Assembly (NCBI RefSeq): GCF_026309355.1
Contig: NZ_JAPJZK010000001.1
Span: 558,001-622,000 of the forward strand
Length of the DNA: 64,000 nt
Origin: Spartinivicinus marinus
GTDB lineage: Bacteria > Pseudomonadota > Gammaproteobacteria > Pseudomonadales > Zooshikellaceae
Direction: 5' to 3'
The notes under the pieces are model-generated. The model was not told where the DNA came from and made no database searches. It saw only the letters and a list, made by a program, of their open reading frames with translations. Numbering within the stretch: position 1 is the first letter of the stretch; each line of letters begins with the position of its first letter. This document shows positions 17,206 through 24,466 of the stretch, in pieces. The position numbers and the translations under genes were made by a program.

Positions 17206-17949
17206 TTCCATTTCTGCTTGACTAACTAAGTTCCACATTTGTTGCAACTTAGTTAGTCCTTTACCAGTTACTAATGTGGTAACTTTTTGTTTTAACCCTT
17301 CGTCAGGGTGTTCAAATTGACTAAGCTTAACGTTTAATAAGCCTTGTTCTATCTTGTGTTGATAGGGTTGGTTATATCGTGTAACCCAACCAATCTGACG
17401 TAAATATTCAAACAAACGATTACGGCCAGTACCAATGATTTTGGCTGCTTCACCCACTGTAATAGCATCATGAGCTTTAGCTACTTGATCGTGAAACTCA
17501 ACTTTAGGTAATACTTCTCTGATTTCCTCTTTAACAACAGCTAACTGCTTAGCTTTAGTTTCAATAACAGATTGTGCCACCTGCAGTGCCTTAGCCATAA
17601 TTACTTCAGGTGAATCATTTTCTTGTCCGGCAATATAGCCGCCAGTTTTGCGAATGCTGGGTAGTACCTCACTGGTAACCCATTTTTTAAAAGCTCTTGC
17701 TTCAGGCCTTCGGCTTTTAAGGATGGCTGAGTAAAGACCAGATTCATTAATAATACTGAATTCACGGGGGCCAGCATTCGTCCCCACAATGTGGGGGGCA
17801 ATCTCATCATCATCTAAATTACGTGTCATTTTATATGCTTCAGTATATCCAAGTACTTCAGCTATATCTTTGGCAACAAACCAAGGCTCACCATTTTTAT
17901 CAATTACTCGGATTTCAGAATTTTTAAACTCGAAAGGAATAATGTTCAT
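17200..17949 (-). CDS. Phage antirepressor: Bro-N plus KilA-C (ANT) domains
   Basis: This 249-residue protein has a Bro-N domain at residues ~5-105 (GEPWFVAKDIAEVLGY, INESGLYSAILKSRRPEA, FKKWVTSEVLPSIRKTGGYI). A KilA-C domain lies at ~150-235 (AITVGEAAKIIGTGRNRLFEYLRQIGW). Such proteins relieve lysogenic repression or act as DNA-binding regulators. Its place between the holins and the HNH gene, outside the immunity region, is common for late or accessory antirepressors. The target is unknown. Confidence 0.88.
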   Translation of the reverse strand: MNIIPFEFKNSEIRVIDKNGEPWFVAKDIAEVLGYTEAYKMTRNLDDDEIAPHIVGTNAGPREFSIINESGLYSAILKSRRPEARAFKKWVTSEVLPSIRKTGGYIAGQENDSPEVIMAKALQVAQSVIETKAKQLAVVKEEIREVLPKVEFHDQVAKAHDAITVGEAAKIIGTGRNRLFEYLRQIGWVTRYNQPYQHKIEQGLLNVKLSQFEHPDEGLKQKVTTLVTGKGLTKLQQMWNLVSQAEMEA

Positions 17950-18019
17950 AACTTACCTATCTTCTTTATTGTTTTAAAAAAAGCCCGCAGGGTGTGGGCA
18001 AAGGTTGGGGGTTATCTAT

Positions 18020-18250
18020 TTACTCTTTTTCAGCAGGCTTACTGCCGTACATTTCTCGATAAAATAATGCTGTCTCACGTTTATCTTGCTTGTGCTTATA
18101 TACCCAGTTAACAACAACGGTAATCGTGGTCAGAATAATACCGATTATCACACCCCAGTCTTTGAGTGTTAGACCCGCAATCACAGTGCCAGCACTAGCG
18201 ACATAAGGGGCATTTGATATGATTTTGTCAGTTACCATCGGGCTAACCAT
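18020..18250 (-). CDS. Small holin (HP1-type)
   Basis: This 76-residue membrane protein has two hydrophobic segments (around PYVASAGTVIAGL and GVIIGIILTTITVVVNWVY) and a charged C-terminal tail. That layout fits a class II/III holin that triggers lysis. It abuts the second holin-like gene with a one-base overlap and lies in the lysis cluster with the amidase. Confidence 0.72.
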   Translation of the reverse strand: MVSPMVTDKIISNAPYVASAGTVIAGLTLKDWGVIIGIILTTITVVVNWVYKHKQDKRETALFYREMYGSKPAEKE

Positions 18251-18657
18251 TATCGTTGTCGAGCAACACCTTTAATTTTTTCGGCAGTCCTTTGTGCACC
18301 TAGACCCAATAGGGTAAAGACAAGTGTCATTAGTTCACTGGTTTCAATTATGGGTAGCATGGCTACCACATCAGGTCGATTGGCTAGCGACAAACCAATC
18401 ACTATAAAATCACGTAATATCCAAGCATAAGCCAATAACCCAACACATAACCAACCCAATCCAGGCCGCCAACCTGAAACCCATAATGATGGATGCTTAG
18501 CTTCTTCTAAATTGGTTAATGCTTGGAGTAAATGCGGCTGATTAAGGGTTTCTTGAAGCTTTTGCTTAGCTGCTAATCGTTCTTCATCAGAAGTGAATAG
18601 GCTATCTAGCCCGGCTATTATGGTATTGGTTAGGCTTGAAAGTGAGTTATTAATCAT
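18250..18657 (-). CDS. 3-TM holin-like protein
   Basis: This 135-residue protein resembles the GTA/3TM holin family. It has a helical N-terminus (TSDEERLAAKQKLQETL), WVSGWRPGLGWLCVGLLAYA, a second segment (FIVIGLSLANRP) and a third (ELMTLVFTLLGLGAQRTAEK). With the adjacent HP1-type holin it would form a two-gene holin pair, one of which may be an antiholin. No spanin gene was recognised nearby. Confidence 0.75.
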   Translation of the reverse strand: MINNSLSSLTNTIIAGLDSLFTSDEERLAAKQKLQETLNQPHLLQALTNLEEAKHPSLWVSGWRPGLGWLCVGLLAYAWILRDFIVIGLSLANRPDVVAMLPIIETSELMTLVFTLLGLGAQRTAEKIKGVARQR

Positions 18658-18712
18658 ATCTAGAGGTTAAAGTACTATAATCTATACGTTATAGATAAAC
18701 TAAGCTGTTAAA

Positions 18713-19594
18713 TTGATGAAATTACTTATTACAATAATCGTTTATTTAAGCATTATTATAAGCAGCACTAGTTTTGGAGAATTGACTGTAAGATACTCCC
18801 CTCCAGAGAGTAAACATGATAAGAGATATGTCTATTTCCTCAGCTTATTGGAAATAGCACTAAAAAATACTCAAGATACAGATGGAAGCTTTAGTCTTGA
18901 AATGTCCCAATCTATAATGAACCAAGACAGAGCAATTGCTAGCCTTCAGCAAAACAAATACTTAGATGTGATTTGGACAATGACTTCGGTTGAAAGAGAA
19001 AAGCTGTTGTTACCAATTCGAATTCCACTACTGAAAGGCTTACTGGGGCATCGCATATTTATCATTAGAGAAGCTGATAAAGAAAAATTTTTTAAAGTTA
19101 AAACTCTTACGGAAATGAAACAGTTGCAAGCAGGCCAAGGTCACGACTGGCCTGACACTAAAATACTTCAGGCAAATGGGTTTCCAGTTACCACAAGCCC
19201 AAACTATGAAGGACTCTTTACCATGTTAGAGCACTTTCGTTTTGACTACTTCCCTAGAGGAGTACCAGAAGTTTGGGAAGAGTTAAAGGAGTATTCAAAT
19301 AAAAGTTTGGTGCTTGAAATGAATTTAATGCTTTATTATCCAGCACCTATTTATTTTTTTGTTAATAACTCTAACATAACCCTTGCGACTAGAATTGAAA
19401 AAGGGCTGTGGATAGCAATTGATGATGGAAGTTTTGACGAACTATTCTATTCTCACCCATCACATGCTCAAGTGTTTAAATTAGCAAAAATGGAAAAAAG
19501 AATTATTTTTAAGCTTTCAAATCCATTACTCCCTAAAAAAACTCCAGTCGACAATGAAAAATTGTGGCATAAAGTTACAAATCACCTACCTTAA
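18713..19594 (+). CDS. Periplasmic solute-binding-like protein (SBP_bac_3 type), cargo in prophage 1
   Basis: This 293-residue exported protein has a signal peptide (LLITIIVYLSIIISSTSFG). The mature start LTVRYSPPES and the later GLFTMLEHFRFDYFPRG resemble the SBP_bac_3-type lone solute-binding proteins common in marine gammaproteobacteria. No transporter genes accompany it. It is opposite in strand to the lysis genes on both sides and more AT-rich, so it is probably cargo. Its ligand is unknown; a sensory or decoy role is possible but unproven. Prophage 2 carries its own member at 43906-44688. Confidence 0.6.
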   Translation: MMKLLITIIVYLSIIISSTSFGELTVRYSPPESKHDKRYVYFLSLLEIALKNTQDTDGSFSLEMSQSIMNQDRAIASLQQNKYLDVIWTMTSVEREKLLLPIRIPLLKGLLGHRIFIIREADKEKFFKVKTLTEMKQLQAGQGHDWPDTKILQANGFPVTTSPNYEGLFTMLEHFRFDYFPRGVPEVWEELKEYSNKSLVLEMNLMLYYPAPIYFFVNNSNITLATRIEKGLWIAIDDGSFDELFYSHPSHAQVFKLAKMEKRIIFKLSNPLLPKKTPVDNEKLWHKVTNHLP

Positions 19595-19656
19595 CAAGGC
19601 GTACCTAGAGGTTGCATAGCTTTTGCAAAAATACAGTTGCAAGTAAAGTATTAAAG

Positions 19657-20079
19657 CTAATTATCATTTCCACCTTGGCTGTATCTCCTTATGTCTTTAA
19701 CCACACTCCACCAGCTAATCACATCAAAGTTAGGGCAGGTTTTGCCAGGGTCTAAATCACAGTGGCCAAGCACTTCAGCTTTTGGATATTTCAACAACCA
19801 GTCATTAATTACGTTGTGTAAACTAACTAGTTGAGCGGAAGTAACGGTATTTCGAGCAATTAAGCAAACGCCTAAGCTGTGCTTGTTGTGGTTTTTAACA
19901 TGAGCACCGGACCAATAGTCAGGCCTACCATTTTCTATTGTGCCATCACGTTTAATGACTTTGTGATAACCGATGCCATCCCACCCCCGTTCTTTATGCC
20001 AGCGATGGATATCCTCAGCTGATATATCTCGGTCGTCGGGTGTATCAGAACAATGCACAACGAGTTTAGTGATTTTCAT
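19657..20079 (-). CDS. Endolysin: N-acetylmuramoyl-L-alanine amidase (T7 lysozyme-like)
   Basis: This 140-residue Amidase_2 enzyme cleaves the amide bond between MurNAc and the stem peptide. Expected zinc ligands are H9 (VVHCSDTP), H106 and C115 (GHCDLDPGKTCPNF). K113 and Y38 (GIGYHKVI) match the T7 catalytic Lys and Tyr. There is no signal peptide, so release depends on the nearby holins. The cargo gene 18713-19594 separates it from them. Confidence 0.93.
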   Translation of the reverse strand: MKITKLVVHCSDTPDDRDISAEDIHRWHKERGWDGIGYHKVIKRDGTIENGRPDYWSGAHVKNHNKHSLGVCLIARNTVTSAQLVSLHNVINDWLLKYPKAEVLGHCDLDPGKTCPNFDVISWWSVVKDIRRYSQGGNDN

Positions 20080-20081
20080 GG

Positions 20082-20255
20082 TTAAAAAGAATTAACTTGC
20101 TCTAAAGCAGATTTTGGGAATACAGCTTTATGTGGAGTAGCGCCATCAAACCAACGGCATTCGACAGTTGAAGTGTTTACATTAATAACAGTCATCACCG
20201 GCCCGCCTGATTTTAATCTAACAAGCGAGCCAGTAAACAGGTTAGTAGTGTCCAT
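20082..20255 (-). CDS. YodC/DUF2158-family small protein
   Basis: This 57-residue protein carries the DUF2158 signature LKSGGPVMTVINV and CRWFDG. I chose the ATG at 20255 (MDTTNLFTGSLVRLKSG). Longer readings run back through the terminator hairpin at 20294-20326 and have no family similarity. Its function is unknown. It is the first gene after the putative late terminator and abuts the endolysin gene. Confidence 0.78.
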   Translation of the reverse strand: MDTTNLFTGSLVRLKSGGPVMTVINVNTSTVECRWFDGATPHKAVFPKSALEQVNSF

Positions 20256-20293
20256 AGTAATTTCTATTAGGGGAGAGGTTTTCTGCAGGCATA

Positions 20294-20326
20294 AAAAAAG
20301 CCCCATCAAATAACAGGGCTTTCTTC
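20294..20326 (-). terminator. Rho-independent terminator downstream of late promoter (tR-prime-like)
   Basis: On the minus strand the stem AAAGCCC / GGGCTTT with a 12-nt loop is followed by a T-run. It lies about 50-80 nt downstream of the expected start of the late promoter at 20384-20413, where lambdoid phages place the terminator that Q overrides. It also has A-tracts on the other side and could act in both directions. Confidence 0.75.
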
Positions 20327-20383
20327 TCAAAACTTTCTATACTTGAATGATTTCCGTTAGACACAAAAATACATTCTGGAAAA

Positions 20384-20413
20384 AGTATATAACTGAGTTA
20401 TAACGATAGTCAA
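20384..20413 (-). promoter_or_regulatory. Late promoter (pR-prime-like)
   Basis: On the minus strand a -35 box TTGACT (20408-20413) and a -10 box TATACT (20384-20389) are separated by 18 nt, each matching consensus at five of six positions. The -35 overlaps the stop codon of the Q-like gene, as a late promoter placed immediately after Q would. Transcription would reach the terminator at 20294-20326 and then the lysis, head and tail genes. Confidence 0.68.
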
Positions 20414-20982
20414 CTGCTTTTTGAAAATAAATAGCGTAAAAGTTGATAATTAATTTCCTGATCCCACTTATGCAATTGTTTCAAGCATTCTAAATAACGG
20501 GAATGCCAGGTGTTGTGCCAATTTTTATAAGCAATGCAGCAGTTTTTTGCAAGCCCACTTTTATTTAACTCTTTTTTGCCATTGTTACAGTTACATTTTC
20601 TAGTAACTGACTTGTGCTGATAAATACCTGTGCCATTACATGTCTTACATATATTTTCGTTAAGCACCTCGTTAATCATTTGTCTGGAAAACTGAAGGAA
20701 GAAGAATAACGATTTCTTTTTCTCCTTTGGCCATGGTTCGCGCCAACCTTCCCTCACCCCCACACGAATTACATACTCTTGCACTAATCTATCCAATTCA
20801 TGCAATACAGTCTTATCACCTGCATACTTTAGTAGTCCTAATAAGTACGCCTCCCGTGGTAGGTTGCCCATACCCAATGCACCAGCAACATCTTCAGCGG
20901 TTAATTGGGGAGTACCGCCAGGTACACCTTCGTAGTTGATACTGCCATGGGCTAATAATGCCATTACGTTTGCATTTACCAT
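20410..20982 (-). CDS. Q: Q-like late antiterminator (zinc-finger type)
   Basis: This 190-residue protein has a central zinc-finger-like cluster (CKTCNGTG, CNCNNG, NCC), then a WHNTWHSRYLECL helix. This arrangement is typical of the phage 82/21-type Q antiterminators. It is the last early gene before a strong promoter and terminator that precede all late genes, which is the lambda Q-pR-prime-tR-prime layout. The N-terminal ~90 residues are less conserved. The family call rests on cysteine spacing and context, not on a database match. Confidence 0.66.
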   Translation of the reverse strand: MVNANVMALLAHGSINYEGVPGGTPQLTAEDVAGALGMGNLPREAYLLGLLKYAGDKTVLHELDRLVQEYVIRVGVREGWREPWPKEKKKSLFFFLQFSRQMINEVLNENICKTCNGTGIYQHKSVTRKCNCNNGKKELNKSGLAKNCCIAYKNWHNTWHSRYLECLKQLHKWDQEINYQLLRYLFSKSS

Positions 20983-21073
20983 ACTTCACTCCTCCAAGGG
21001 TTTATTCATTCTTACTAATATGGTCTTAGCCTCTCTAGCACGATAAGTAGGAGGCTTTTATTGTTGTATTTGG

Positions 21074-21250
21074 TTACCAATCTAGCTTTTTGGCTTTTTC
21101 TAATAATGCTTTAAATGCTTCTTGATACTTCGGGTCTTCAAGTAGTGAACCATTCTTATTAATTGGCTCTGATGGAATAAAGCTATTGTCTTCTTGCTGT
21201 TGTCTGGGTTGTAGTTTTCTGGGGTTATTGAAAGGGATTATTTTTGCCAT
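21074..21250 (-). CDS. Small phage protein, paralogue A
   Basis: This 58-residue protein starts MAKIIPFNNPRKLQPRQQQ and ends FKALLEKAKKLDW. It is clearly paralogous to the adjacent gene 21268-21435: both share the KIIPFN start, a GS(L/P)...(D/N)PKY(Q/K)EA centre and the KKL(D/G)W end. This gene is real on the evidence of the paired conservation. Function unknown. Confidence 0.65.
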   Translation of the reverse strand: MAKIIPFNNPRKLQPRQQQEDNSFIPSEPINKNGSLLEDPKYQEAFKALLEKAKKLDW

Positions 21251-21267
21251 GCCATCCTCGTGAGTTA

Positions 21268-21435
21268 TTACCAGCCCAGTTTTTTTGCGTCTTCTAATAT
21301 GCTTTTTACTGCCTCCTTATATTTCGGGTTGGTGAAGGGTGAGCCGTCTTTAGTGATGTATATGTTGCTATCACGGCTCTGACATTTTTGTCTTGGTTGC
21401 TGCTTGGGTTTGTTAAAGGGAATTATCTTTACCAT
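21268..21435 (-). CDS. Small phage protein, paralogue B
   Basis: This 55-residue protein starts MVKIIPFNKPKQQPRQ and ends ILEDAKKLGW. The start at 21435 is fixed by AAAGGAGA immediately upstream; the open frame extends further back but that part is not protein-like. It is a tandem duplicate of 21074-21250 lying 17 bp away. Function unknown; the C-terminal acidic/basic helix could be a binding peptide. Confidence 0.65.
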   Translation of the reverse strand: MVKIIPFNKPKQQPRQKCQSRDSNIYITKDGSPFTNPKYKEAVKSILEDAKKLGW

Positions 21436-21638
21436 GCTGTCTCCTTTAAATCTGGTCTCACCCCCTCTAGCACGCCTACTAGCGGCAAATGAGTATATTG
21501 AGCTTGTCGTATTTCTTGTCTTTAAATTCAGTCTTAGCTGCTCTAACTCAAGTATTAGCGGCCTTTTTCTGTGTCCTGTTGTGTCCTCTGTTTGTCGTGT
21601 GTATGTCCTCCTATTCGGTCCCAGGCTGTCTAGCACGC

Positions 21639-21977
21639 CTAGTAGCAACTAGCAGACAACAGCTTTTGTATAAGTTCTACCGCTCGGCCACTATGGATTA
21701 GCTCACTGTTGCAACGGTATATATTCCAGCCCAGGTCCATGGCTTCGTGGTATTTCTCCATGTCGTTGGCAAAGCCCTTGCCTCGGTTGTGTCTTCCGTT
21801 TATCCATCCTCCGCCCTCTACCTCTACTGCTAACTTTTTATCTGGCCAGGCGAAGTCAAAGCGCCATTTTCTGGTTGGGTGGAATTTATATTCTGTTATT
21901 GGCATGGGCAGCTTTAACCCTTTGATATGCAGTTTCAGGGTCTCCTCTAATAGGCTCTGTTTCTTCACCCCCTTCAT
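21639..21977 (-). CDS. PD-(D/E)XK-type endonuclease domain protein
   Basis: This 112-residue protein contains WRFDFAWPDKKLAVEVEGG, which gives the D...ExE catalytic core of Vsr/DUF559-like nucleases. A GWINGRHNRGKGFANDMEKY segment common in phage versions follows. It may serve as a resolvase or a repair nuclease in phage replication. Its start codon overlaps the stop of the dNMP kinase gene. Confidence 0.72.
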   Translation of the reverse strand: MKGVKKQSLLEETLKLHIKGLKLPMPITEYKFHPTRKWRFDFAWPDKKLAVEVEGGGWINGRHNRGKGFANDMEKYHEAMDLGWNIYRCNSELIHSGRAVELIQKLLSASCY

Positions 21978-22681
21978 TAACTACAGGCCACCTGTCTATC
22001 ACTCATTAAGATATGAGCTACTTGCTTTGCTTTTTCCTGTAGGTCTAATGTTGTACCCGACAGGTTGAGTACAATTTGATTGATAAGGTGTTTTGATATG
22101 CCTTCTTCAGTTACGTGGCTTTCTACAGGTGGGGTGTTGTTTCTGACTACCTCTATGATTACACCCCCACGGTTTTTAATGTATTCAGCTTCTCGGTTTA
22201 GCCTTACGTCAGTGATTATGGTGTTTTGCGTTTGGTTTAATGGTTTTAACCAGAAGTCTTGGTCGAAGTGGCGACAGACTTCAGTGCCGAATAGTTGGTA
22301 GGCTTTTCTTGGAGAAACTTGGTAAATAACAGAGTCGTAATGCAATCCCTCTTTGATGCTTCTCCTTTCTTGTTCATCTACTTCGTAGGCACCGAATGCA
22401 TTGATGAAGTGTAAAACCATATCCCTAAGCTTCATATCTATATTGAGTGCTTTAAGAATTGGTTCTAAAAAATCTTCTAGCACCAGAAAATGAATAGGCA
22501 GGCTTAGTATTTCCAGCTCTTTTAATGGCTCGGTATTTAACCCTTTCCAGAATAAATCATTAATAAACTGTTTTATTGGATCAGCTATAGCGTATTTGTT
22601 GTACTCGGGCAGTTGTTCTTGCAGGTAGTTAGCAAAGGTGTCTTTGCCTGCTCGGGCTTTGCCGGTTATTCCTATTAGCAT
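21977..22681 (-). CDS. Deoxynucleoside monophosphate kinase
   Basis: This 234-residue P-loop kinase of the T4 gp1 type has a Walker A of GKARAGKDT near residues 7-15. YQLFGTEVCRHFDQDFWL and ITDVRLNREAEYIKNRGG correspond to the substrate and lid regions. It phosphorylates dNMPs to supply DNA synthesis. It sits in the early operon with nucleases and replication genes. Confidence 0.88.
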   Translation of the reverse strand: MLIGITGKARAGKDTFANYLQEQLPEYNKYAIADPIKQFINDLFWKGLNTEPLKELEILSLPIHFLVLEDFLEPILKALNIDMKLRDMVLHFINAFGAYEVDEQERRSIKEGLHYDSVIYQVSPRKAYQLFGTEVCRHFDQDFWLKPLNQTQNTIITDVRLNREAEYIKNRGGVIIEVVRNNTPPVESHVTEEGISKHLINQIVLNLSGTTLDLQEKAKQVAHILMSDRQVACS

Positions 22682-22683
22682 CT

Positions 22684-22947
22684 CTACACCTCATATCCGT
22701 GTAATTGGCTTAGTCTTAAATACACTTGGTACATCACGTCATCGCGGTATTCATAGTTGAATGGGCTGTCATTGGCGTGCCATTCGACTATGCCATCTAG
22801 GCTGTATGTGTTGCCCTGTCCGTCTTCCCATACCCATTGGCCAGGTTTTACGTTTATTGCGGTTTGGCTGACTGTGGGTCTGGCTAGCTGTTTGAACATT
22901 GAGCGGGGGAATACTTGCTTGATGAGTTGTTTGTTGATTTCTATCAT
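22684..22947 (-). CDS. Hypothetical phage protein
   Basis: This is an 87-residue protein starting MIEINKQLIKQVFPRSMF. The ATG at 22947 is chosen because AAGGGAAA lies just upstream. The middle (VKPGQWVWEDGQGNTYSLDG) looks like a small beta domain. I do not recognise the family. Its start overlaps the end of the Ref gene by four bases and it ends two bases before the kinase gene, so it belongs to the early operon. Confidence 0.6.
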   Translation of the reverse strand: MIEINKQLIKQVFPRSMFKQLARPTVSQTAINVKPGQWVWEDGQGNTYSLDGIVEWHANDSPFNYEYRDDVMYQVYLRLSQLHGYEV

Positions 22948-23303
22948 GTTGTTTCCCTTATCCATTTGATTAGTTCCTGGGGTAATGGACAGTTATGTTT
23001 AGCGAGTAGGTGTAGGCATTCGATGTATAGCTGGTGTTGGGTGCCGTAGCGTTTTTCAAATCTGGCTTTGTATGGGTGGATGGCCCAGCCTTTTAATACT
23101 TGGTGACCAGTGCCGTCTTGGTGGTGGCCTGCACATAGGGGTAATACGTACCAATGGGCATGGTCTTTGGTTCTGCCGTCTATATGGTGGATTGATACCC
23201 AGTTGTTGTGGCTGCCTGCTTTTCTGCATGCAATACAGCCGACGTGTTCTGCCAGGGCATCATGAAATTGTTTTTGTGCTTTGGTTACGCTGCGGCCTAG
23301 CAT
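22944..23303 (-). CDS. Ref-family RecA-dependent HNH nuclease
   Basis: This 119-residue protein matches the P1 Ref/recombination enhancement nuclease family. The motifs are GCIACRKAG, VSIHHIDGRTKDHAHWYVLPLC and GHHQDGTG. The HH and downstream HH form the HNH-like active site with C-x2-C zinc ligands. Ref cuts DNA at RecA filaments. Here it coexists with RdgC (28027-28923), a RecA modulator, in the same prophage. Confidence 0.87.
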   Translation of the reverse strand: MLGRSVTKAQKQFHDALAEHVGCIACRKAGSHNNWVSIHHIDGRTKDHAHWYVLPLCAGHHQDGTGHQVLKGWAIHPYKARFEKRYGTQHQLYIECLHLLAKHNCPLPQELIKWIRETT

Positions 23304-23939
23304 TTAAAATACCTGCTTGTATTCACGTAATTCCACTTGTGACGTATTTTGTTCATAATTAACTAGCTGACACGCTTGCTTCTTTTTCTGCTCAAGCTCC
23401 CTGATTTCTTTTTTTAATTTATTTACCCTTGATTCATAATCAAGAACGTCTTTAGATGTAAAATCCTGTAGGTCACCGATTCTTAGTTTTACTCGCCTAA
23501 GCATTGAGGCCATCATTGCCAGCTCGGATTGAGCATTAATTTGAAAGACAAACTCTTGGCCGCCATCACGCTTTTTAGGGTGAAAGCCGTGCACAACTTT
23601 AATTCGCTTTTTTCCTTGTACTTCCAGCAAGCCCCAGCCAGGCGGTAAGTCATCCACAGTTAATAGCTTGGGTGGCGTCATGAAATATCGGAAAGTGCCC
23701 ACTCCAAATTCAGGATTTAATCTAAAAAATTTCTTTTTATCTGCATGAAAATCATTACGACTTACTTTGACTTCAATGAGGTAGGATTCGCTACCTGACT
23801 GTTTCCAGCCAATAGCATCAGGTTCTTCAGAGGTTAATGCTCTTGCTCTTAATTCAGAGAAAGCAAAGGAGCAGCCTACTGTGTTGAGTAACCAGCGTTT
23901 AGCTATCTGGCATAGTGCGTTATGTGCGTTCTTATTCAT
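23304..23939 (-). CDS. PD-(D/E)XK nuclease-fold protein with coiled-coil tail
   Basis: This 211-residue protein has an N-terminal nuclease-like core: EEPDAIGWKQSG followed by SYLIEVKVSRNDFHADKKK, i.e. D...ExK as in MmcB-like proteins. The C-terminal third is a charged coiled coil (YESRVNKLKKEIRELEQKKK). Similar proteins occur in phage early regions and their role is unknown. The gene ends next to the ref gene. Confidence 0.68.
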   Translation of the reverse strand: MNKNAHNALCQIAKRWLLNTVGCSFAFSELRARALTSEEPDAIGWKQSGSESYLIEVKVSRNDFHADKKKFFRLNPEFGVGTFRYFMTPPKLLTVDDLPPGWGLLEVQGKKRIKVVHGFHPKKRDGGQEFVFQINAQSELAMMASMLRRVKLRIGDLQDFTSKDVLDYESRVNKLKKEIRELEQKKKQACQLVNYEQNTSQVELREYKQVF

Positions 23940-23942
23940 AAA

Positions 23943-24050
23943 TTACCTTTGCGGTATTTGATATAAGTCGTTAGCGGTGAACTTCTTTAATTGGCTAGGG
24001 TCATACTGATTGCACGGTAGCCCCCGTGTGCATTGCTTCGTTTTACTCAC
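23943..24050 (-). CDS. Possible small Cys-containing phage protein
   Basis: This possible 35-residue protein starts at GTG and reads MSKTKQCTRGLPCNQYD, then QLKKFTANDLYQIPQR. The same frame stays open ~25 codons upstream without a good start and reads like protein (LLKKALLRQRCLGVV). A longer product with an unusual start, or decay of a larger gene, is therefore possible. AGGGG lies close to the GTG. It lies between 24086-24466 and 23304-23939. Confidence 0.35.
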   Translation of the reverse strand: MSKTKQCTRGLPCNQYDPSQLKKFTANDLYQIPQR

Positions 24051-24085
24051 TACCCCTAAACAGCGTTGACGAAGCAGTGCTTTTT

Positions 24086-24466
24086 TTAATAAAACTTCCT
24101 GATTACATGACGAATTCTGTCGTAGACCTCAAAAGCAAATAATCTTTCTGGGCCTACATCACAAGCAACTGCGTAAGCATGAGCAGCTTTTTCAGTTTCA
24201 TTACGAAGACGGTGAAATATACTTTTGAGCTTTTGTACTTCTGATTTGGCTGTTTCTCTGGCTTCAATTAGTGACCATACAATTTCGTATTCAGGCCAGT
24301 CGCTTTCAACAACTACACACTCTAAGTCTTGCTTGCCATGTTGCTGGCGGAATTGATCGGCTTTTACTCCAATACTTAGAAGCTTTGCGTGATCATCTCT
24401 ACTTAAATGCTGAATGTCAGATAATTTCAGTACGTAGTATCGTTTTTCGCGTTTAAAATCAGCCAT
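24086..24466 (-). CDS. Hypothetical phage early protein
   Basis: This 126-residue protein is mostly helical (LIEARETAKSEVQKLKSIFHRLRNE) with no recognised domain. It overlaps the P-like replication gene by one base, so it is in the replication operon. Confidence 0.6.
   Translation of the reverse strand: MADFKREKRYYVLKLSDIQHLSRDDHAKLLSIGVKADQFRQQHGKQDLECVVVESDWPEYEIVWSLIEARETAKSEVQKLKSIFHRLRNETEKAAHAYAVACDVGPERLFAFEVYDRIRHVIRKFY

Noticed and set aside
20256-20330. Longer N-terminus for the YodC-like protein
   Set aside because: The extra codons translate the terminator hairpin and have no DUF2158 similarity.
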